Assembly: GCF_029168315.1 (NCBI RefSeq)
Contig: NZ_JARGYD010000004.1
Coordinates: forward strand, 62,001 to 126,000
DNA from: Psychromarinibacter halotolerans
GTDB lineage: Bacteria > Pseudomonadota > Alphaproteobacteria > Rhodobacterales > Rhodobacteraceae
Direction: 5' to 3'
DNA: 64,000 nt
The position numbers and the translations under genes are program-made. The notes beneath the pieces were generated by a model, which saw only the letters and a program-made list of their open reading frames with translations, did not search any database and was not told the origin of the DNA. Position 1 is the stretch's first letter. The number at the start of each line of letters is the position of its first letter. Positions 61,316-64,000 of this stretch are shown one piece after another.

Positions 61316-62479
61316 ATGTCCCTGATCAAAGCGTTGCGCGTGTCGCGCGCGCCGTCCGCCAGCCTGATGGCCGTGGGTGCCCTGTGGGGCAGTTTCGCCG
61401 CGCTGTTGCCCGACATCAAGGACCGTGTCGGCGCGGGCGACGGCGAGATGGGCGGCGCCCTGCTGATGTCGGCGCTTGGCGGGCTGCTTGGCATGTGGGC
61501 CGCGCCGAAGGTGACGGGCCGCCTTGGCCGCTATGCGATGCCGGTGTTCGGCCTTCTGGTCTGCATCGTGGTGATGCTGCCGATGCTGCCCACCAGCGTG
61601 GTCACGCTGGGCGCTGTGCTGCTGGTGATGGGGCTGTCGGTGGCGTTCCTCGACATCTCGGCCAACGTGCACATCAGCGGGCTAGAGGCGCGGCACGGTA
61701 TGCACCTTATGAACGTGAACCACGCGATGTACTCGCTGTCCTTCGCCGCCGTCGCGTGGGTCTGCGGTTTGGGGCGGCAGGCGGGGATGTCTCCGGCGCA
61801 GATCCTGCCCGGGATGGCGGTTCTGATCCTGCTGTGCGTCGCACTGATGCGCGTTCCCCGCACGGCGGCCCCGGTCGAGGAAGACGCCCCCGGCAACCCG
61901 GCGCGCATCCCGTGGGGCGCCATCGTTCTGACCGGCGTCATCCTGTTCGCCAGCTTCATCGGCGAAAACTCGACCGAGGCGTGGTCGGCCCTGCACATCG
62001 AGCGCACGCTGGGCGGCGAGCATGGCTCGGGCAGTTTCGGCCCGGCAATGCTGGGCCTGATGATGGGAATCGGGCGGTTGTCCGGGCAGGTGCTGAGCGC
62101 GCGGTATGGCGACGCCAAGCTGATCTTCGGCTCTGCCATCATCGGGTCTATTGGCGCGCTGGTGATCGCGGCCGCGCCCAACGTGCCGGTGGTGCTGGCG
62201 GGTGTCGCGCTGACGGGCATTGGCATGTCGGTGATCGTGCCCTCGGCCACGTCCCTGCTGGGCGCGCGCGTGGGCGACAAACAGCGCAGCTATGTGCTGT
62301 CGCGGGCGTGGATGTTCGGGATCGTGGGCTTCTTCATCGGACCGTCGCTGATGGGCGGGCTGGCCGAGATGTTCGGCCTACGCTGGTCCTTCGTCGCGGT
62401 GGCAGGTCTGGTGGCCTTCACGCTTCCGGCGATCTGGGCGCTGGCATGGCGCAAGCCGCGGGTTGCCGTCGGGCTTTGA
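61316..62479 (+). CDS. MFS transporter
   Basis: A 387-residue transporter with about twelve membrane helices. LWGSFAALLPDIKDRVGAGDGEMGGALLMSALGGLLGMW opens the protein and there is a mid-protein loop rich in Pro and acidic residues (VPRTAAPVEEDAPGNPARIP). FASFIGENSTEAWSALHIERTLG and the GRLSGQVLSARYGD loop are reminiscent of FucP/NarK-like sugar or small-molecule permeases. The substrate is unknown. It is divergent from rplY. Confidence 0.85.
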   Translation: MSLIKALRVSRAPSASLMAVGALWGSFAALLPDIKDRVGAGDGEMGGALLMSALGGLLGMWAAPKVTGRLGRYAMPVFGLLVCIVVMLPMLPTSVVTLGAVLLVMGLSVAFLDISANVHISGLEARHGMHLMNVNHAMYSLSFAAVAWVCGLGRQAGMSPAQILPGMAVLILLCVALMRVPRTAAPVEEDAPGNPARIPWGAIVLTGVILFASFIGENSTEAWSALHIERTLGGEHGSGSFGPAMLGLMMGIGRLSGQVLSARYGDAKLIFGSAIIGSIGALVIAAAPNVPVVLAGVALTGIGMSVIVPSATSLLGARVGDKQRSYVLSRAWMFGIVGFFIGPSLMGGLAEMFGLRWSFVAVAGLVAFTLPAIWALAWRKPRVAVGL

Positions 62480-62485
62480 CGGGCG

Positions 62486-62506
62486 GTGGCCCCGAAACGG
62501 GGCCAC
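62486..62506. terminator. Hairpin between convergent genes
   Basis: A perfect nine-base stem GTGGCCCCG/CGGGGCCAC with an AAA loop, six bases after the MFS stop and just before the next gene's end on the minus strand. It may stop transcription from both sides. Confidence 0.55.
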
Positions 62507-62515
62507 GCCGGGTGC

Positions 62516-62752
62516 TCAGTCGGCCAAGTCGGACCGGATCGCCGCGATCTCCTGATCGACCGTCCCGTCGAACGGCGCACGGCCAGCGCGGCGATACCAA
62601 TACCCGGCGTTCCAGTCGTCGCCTTCGATCCGGTGCACCAGCGCGTGAATCCACGCACTGGTGGTATCGCCTTCGTGTTCGACGATGTCATGCGCAGCCT
62701 GCCACTGGCCCGTTGACAGCAGGTCCAGCGCCTTGGCGTGATCGGGTGTCAT
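62516..62752 (-). CDS. Conserved hypothetical protein
   Basis: A 78-residue acidic helical protein: HAKALDLLSTGQWQAAHDIVEHEGDTTSAWIHALVHRIEGDDWNAGYWYRRAG, with a tetratricopeptide-like look (one helix pair). I recognise similar small proteins in proteobacteria but no function. It follows the dehydrogenase gene by 16 bp on the same strand and is probably co-transcribed. Confidence 0.75.
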   Translation of the reverse strand: MTPDHAKALDLLSTGQWQAAHDIVEHEGDTTSAWIHALVHRIEGDDWNAGYWYRRAGRAPFDGTVDQEIAAIRSDLAD

Positions 62753-62768
62753 ACGCAGGGTCTCCGGC

Positions 62769-63953
62769 TTAGGCGGCGGGGGAGGACGTATCGGCCCACT
62801 TCCCCGCGAAATCCTCGGGGATCAGCATGATGTCGCGGTCAAGCTCCGAGATGTTTCGCTTGCCGCACAGCGCCATCGACACGTCGAGTTCCTTGTGGAT
62901 GACTTCCAGCGCGCGGGTGACGCCCTGCTGGCCCATCGCGCCCAGCCCGTAGATTGCGGCGCGGCCGATGAAGGTGCCCTTGGCGCCCATCGCGATGGCC
63001 TTCAGCACGTCCTGCCCGGACCGGATGCCGCTGTCGAGGTGCACCTCGATCTTGTCGCCCACGGCGTCAAGGATCGACGGCAGCGCGCGGATCGACGACA
63101 GCGCGCCGTCCAGCTGACGCCCGCCGTGGTTCGACACCACGATCGCGTCGGCACCGACGTCCAGCGCCATGCGGGCGTCCTCGGCATCCAGGATCCCTTT
63201 CAGGATCAGCGGGCCGCCCCAAAGCTTCTTGATCTCTTTGACCTTTTCCCAGTCCAGCCGGGGGTCGAAGCTTTCAGCCGTCCAAGCCGACAGCGACGAC
63301 AGGTCGGTGACGCCCTCGGCGTGGCCGACGATATTGCCGAAGGTGCGGCGCGGCGTTTTCATCATCGCGCGGCCCCATGCCCACTTGGTCGACAAATCGA
63401 AGATGTTCGACAGGGTCGGGCGCAGCGGCACCGACAGGCCGTTCTTCAGGTCCTTGTGGCGTTGGCCGAGGATCTGCAGATCAAGCGTCAGCACCAGCGC
63501 GGAGCACTTGGCTTCCTTGGCACGCTCGATCATGCGCACGACGAATTTCCAGTCGCGCATCACGTAAAGCTGGAACCAGAACGGCTTGTCGACATGAGAG
63601 GCCACATCTTCGATCGAGCAGACGGACATCGTCGACAGGGTGAACTGGGTGCCAAAGGCGTGCGCGGCGCGGCAGGCAAGGATTTCCCCGTCGGGCCACT
63701 GCATCCCGGTCGATCCGACGGGCGCAAGCGCCACCGGCATCGACACGTCCTGACCGATCATCTGCGACTTGGTCGACCGGCCTTCCATGTTCATGGCCAC
63801 CCGCTGGCGCAGGTAGAGCTTGTCGAAGTCCGAAGAGTTCTCGCGGAAGGTCTGTTCTGTCCAGCTGCCCGACTCGCAGTAGTCGAAGAACATCTTCGGC
63901 ACCCGATTGCGATAGATGCGTTTGAGGTCCTCGATCTCGGTGATGACGGGCAT
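62769..63953 (-). CDS. lldD: FMN-dependent alpha-hydroxy-acid dehydrogenase (L-lactate dehydrogenase-like)
   Basis: A 394-residue flavoenzyme of the L-lactate dehydrogenase/glycolate oxidase family: EDLKRIYRNRVPKMFFDYCESGSWTE at the N-terminus, the FMN site APVGSTGM, and WFQLYVMRDW. The catalytic Lys is in LILKGILDAEDAR. The catalytic base and substrate Arg are in VVSNHGGRQLDGALSSI. The FMN-phosphate site is HLDSGIRSGQDVLKAIAMGAKGTFIGRA. It oxidises a 2-hydroxy acid, most likely L-lactate, feeding the respiratory chain. GGAGG precedes the ATG. Confidence 0.9.
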   Translation of the reverse strand: MPVITEIEDLKRIYRNRVPKMFFDYCESGSWTEQTFRENSSDFDKLYLRQRVAMNMEGRSTKSQMIGQDVSMPVALAPVGSTGMQWPDGEILACRAAHAFGTQFTLSTMSVCSIEDVASHVDKPFWFQLYVMRDWKFVVRMIERAKEAKCSALVLTLDLQILGQRHKDLKNGLSVPLRPTLSNIFDLSTKWAWGRAMMKTPRRTFGNIVGHAEGVTDLSSLSAWTAESFDPRLDWEKVKEIKKLWGGPLILKGILDAEDARMALDVGADAIVVSNHGGRQLDGALSSIRALPSILDAVGDKIEVHLDSGIRSGQDVLKAIAMGAKGTFIGRAAIYGLGAMGQQGVTRALEVIHKELDVSMALCGKRNISELDRDIMLIPEDFAGKWADTSSPAA

Positions 63954-64000
63954 GGATGCTTCCTCCGGGGCATTGTGTGCGGCGTCTTTGGTTAGCAGTC

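Overview
The window looks like chromosomal DNA of a marine-type alphaproteobacterium of the Rhodobacterales (Roseobacter group). The basis is the high and even GC content, Rhodobacteraceae-style protein sequences throughout (PccR-type regulator, DUF6497, DUF465, class II-like EPSP synthase, S1 protein), and a SAM/SAH riboswitch in front of metK, an RNA class known mainly from Rhodobacterales. I see no rRNA, tRNA, CRISPR array, transposase or phage gene. The DNA is core genome plus lineage-specific small genes.

Layout. 1-5.2 kb: the first 27 codons of truA (minus strand, cut by the window edge), two nearly identical Flp-type pilin genes each with its own terminator, a two-gene operon of secreted DUF1036 proteins (four DUF1036 modules in all), and a Hint-domain protein. 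5.2-15.7 kb: choline and choline-sulfate uptake and conversion to glycine betaine. choX, choW and choV encode the ABC transporter and betI-betC-betB-betA the regulator and enzymes. A probable BetI operator lies in the choX/betI divergent gap. choX is separated from choW-choV by two opposite-strand genes. 15.7-29.3 kb: a DUF465 gene behind a well-placed FNR-type site, then the propionyl-CoA to succinyl-CoA pathway: pccR (regulator), an MFS exporter, pccB, several small or unknown genes, pccA, a polytopic membrane protein, a DUF4174 protein and methylmalonyl-CoA mutase. Repeated TTTGC-type sites lie before pccR and pccB.

29.3-44.3 kb: small enzymes (MAPEG, VOC, GNAT), a sulfotransferase-like and a glycosyltransferase-like gene, then RNA and envelope housekeeping: miaB, phoH, a methyltransferase, a cation diffusion facilitator, ybeY, a CBS/CorC protein, lnt, riboswitch-metK, queF, and a DUF1326/DUF2182 pair. 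44.5-56.1 kb: trmB, aroA-cmk-aldo/keto reductase-GNAT, rpsA with a leader containing a terminator-like hairpin, ihfB-lapA-trpF-GNAT, a tannase-family esterase lacking the family's paired cysteines, and trpB. 56.1-64 kb: a secreted protein with an Arg-Pro-Asp repeat tail beside a membrane-anchored LuxR-type regulator, small conserved proteins, DUF2332-pth-rplY, an MFS transporter and an FMN-dependent alpha-hydroxy-acid dehydrogenase.

The most rewarding places for a second look are the regulatory DNA (metK riboswitch, FNR-type site, PccR-type sites, rpsA leader, BetI operator), the DUF1036 array, the repeat-tail/LuxR pair, and the split cho operon. I did not find a clear, wholly new multi-gene defence or mobile system.
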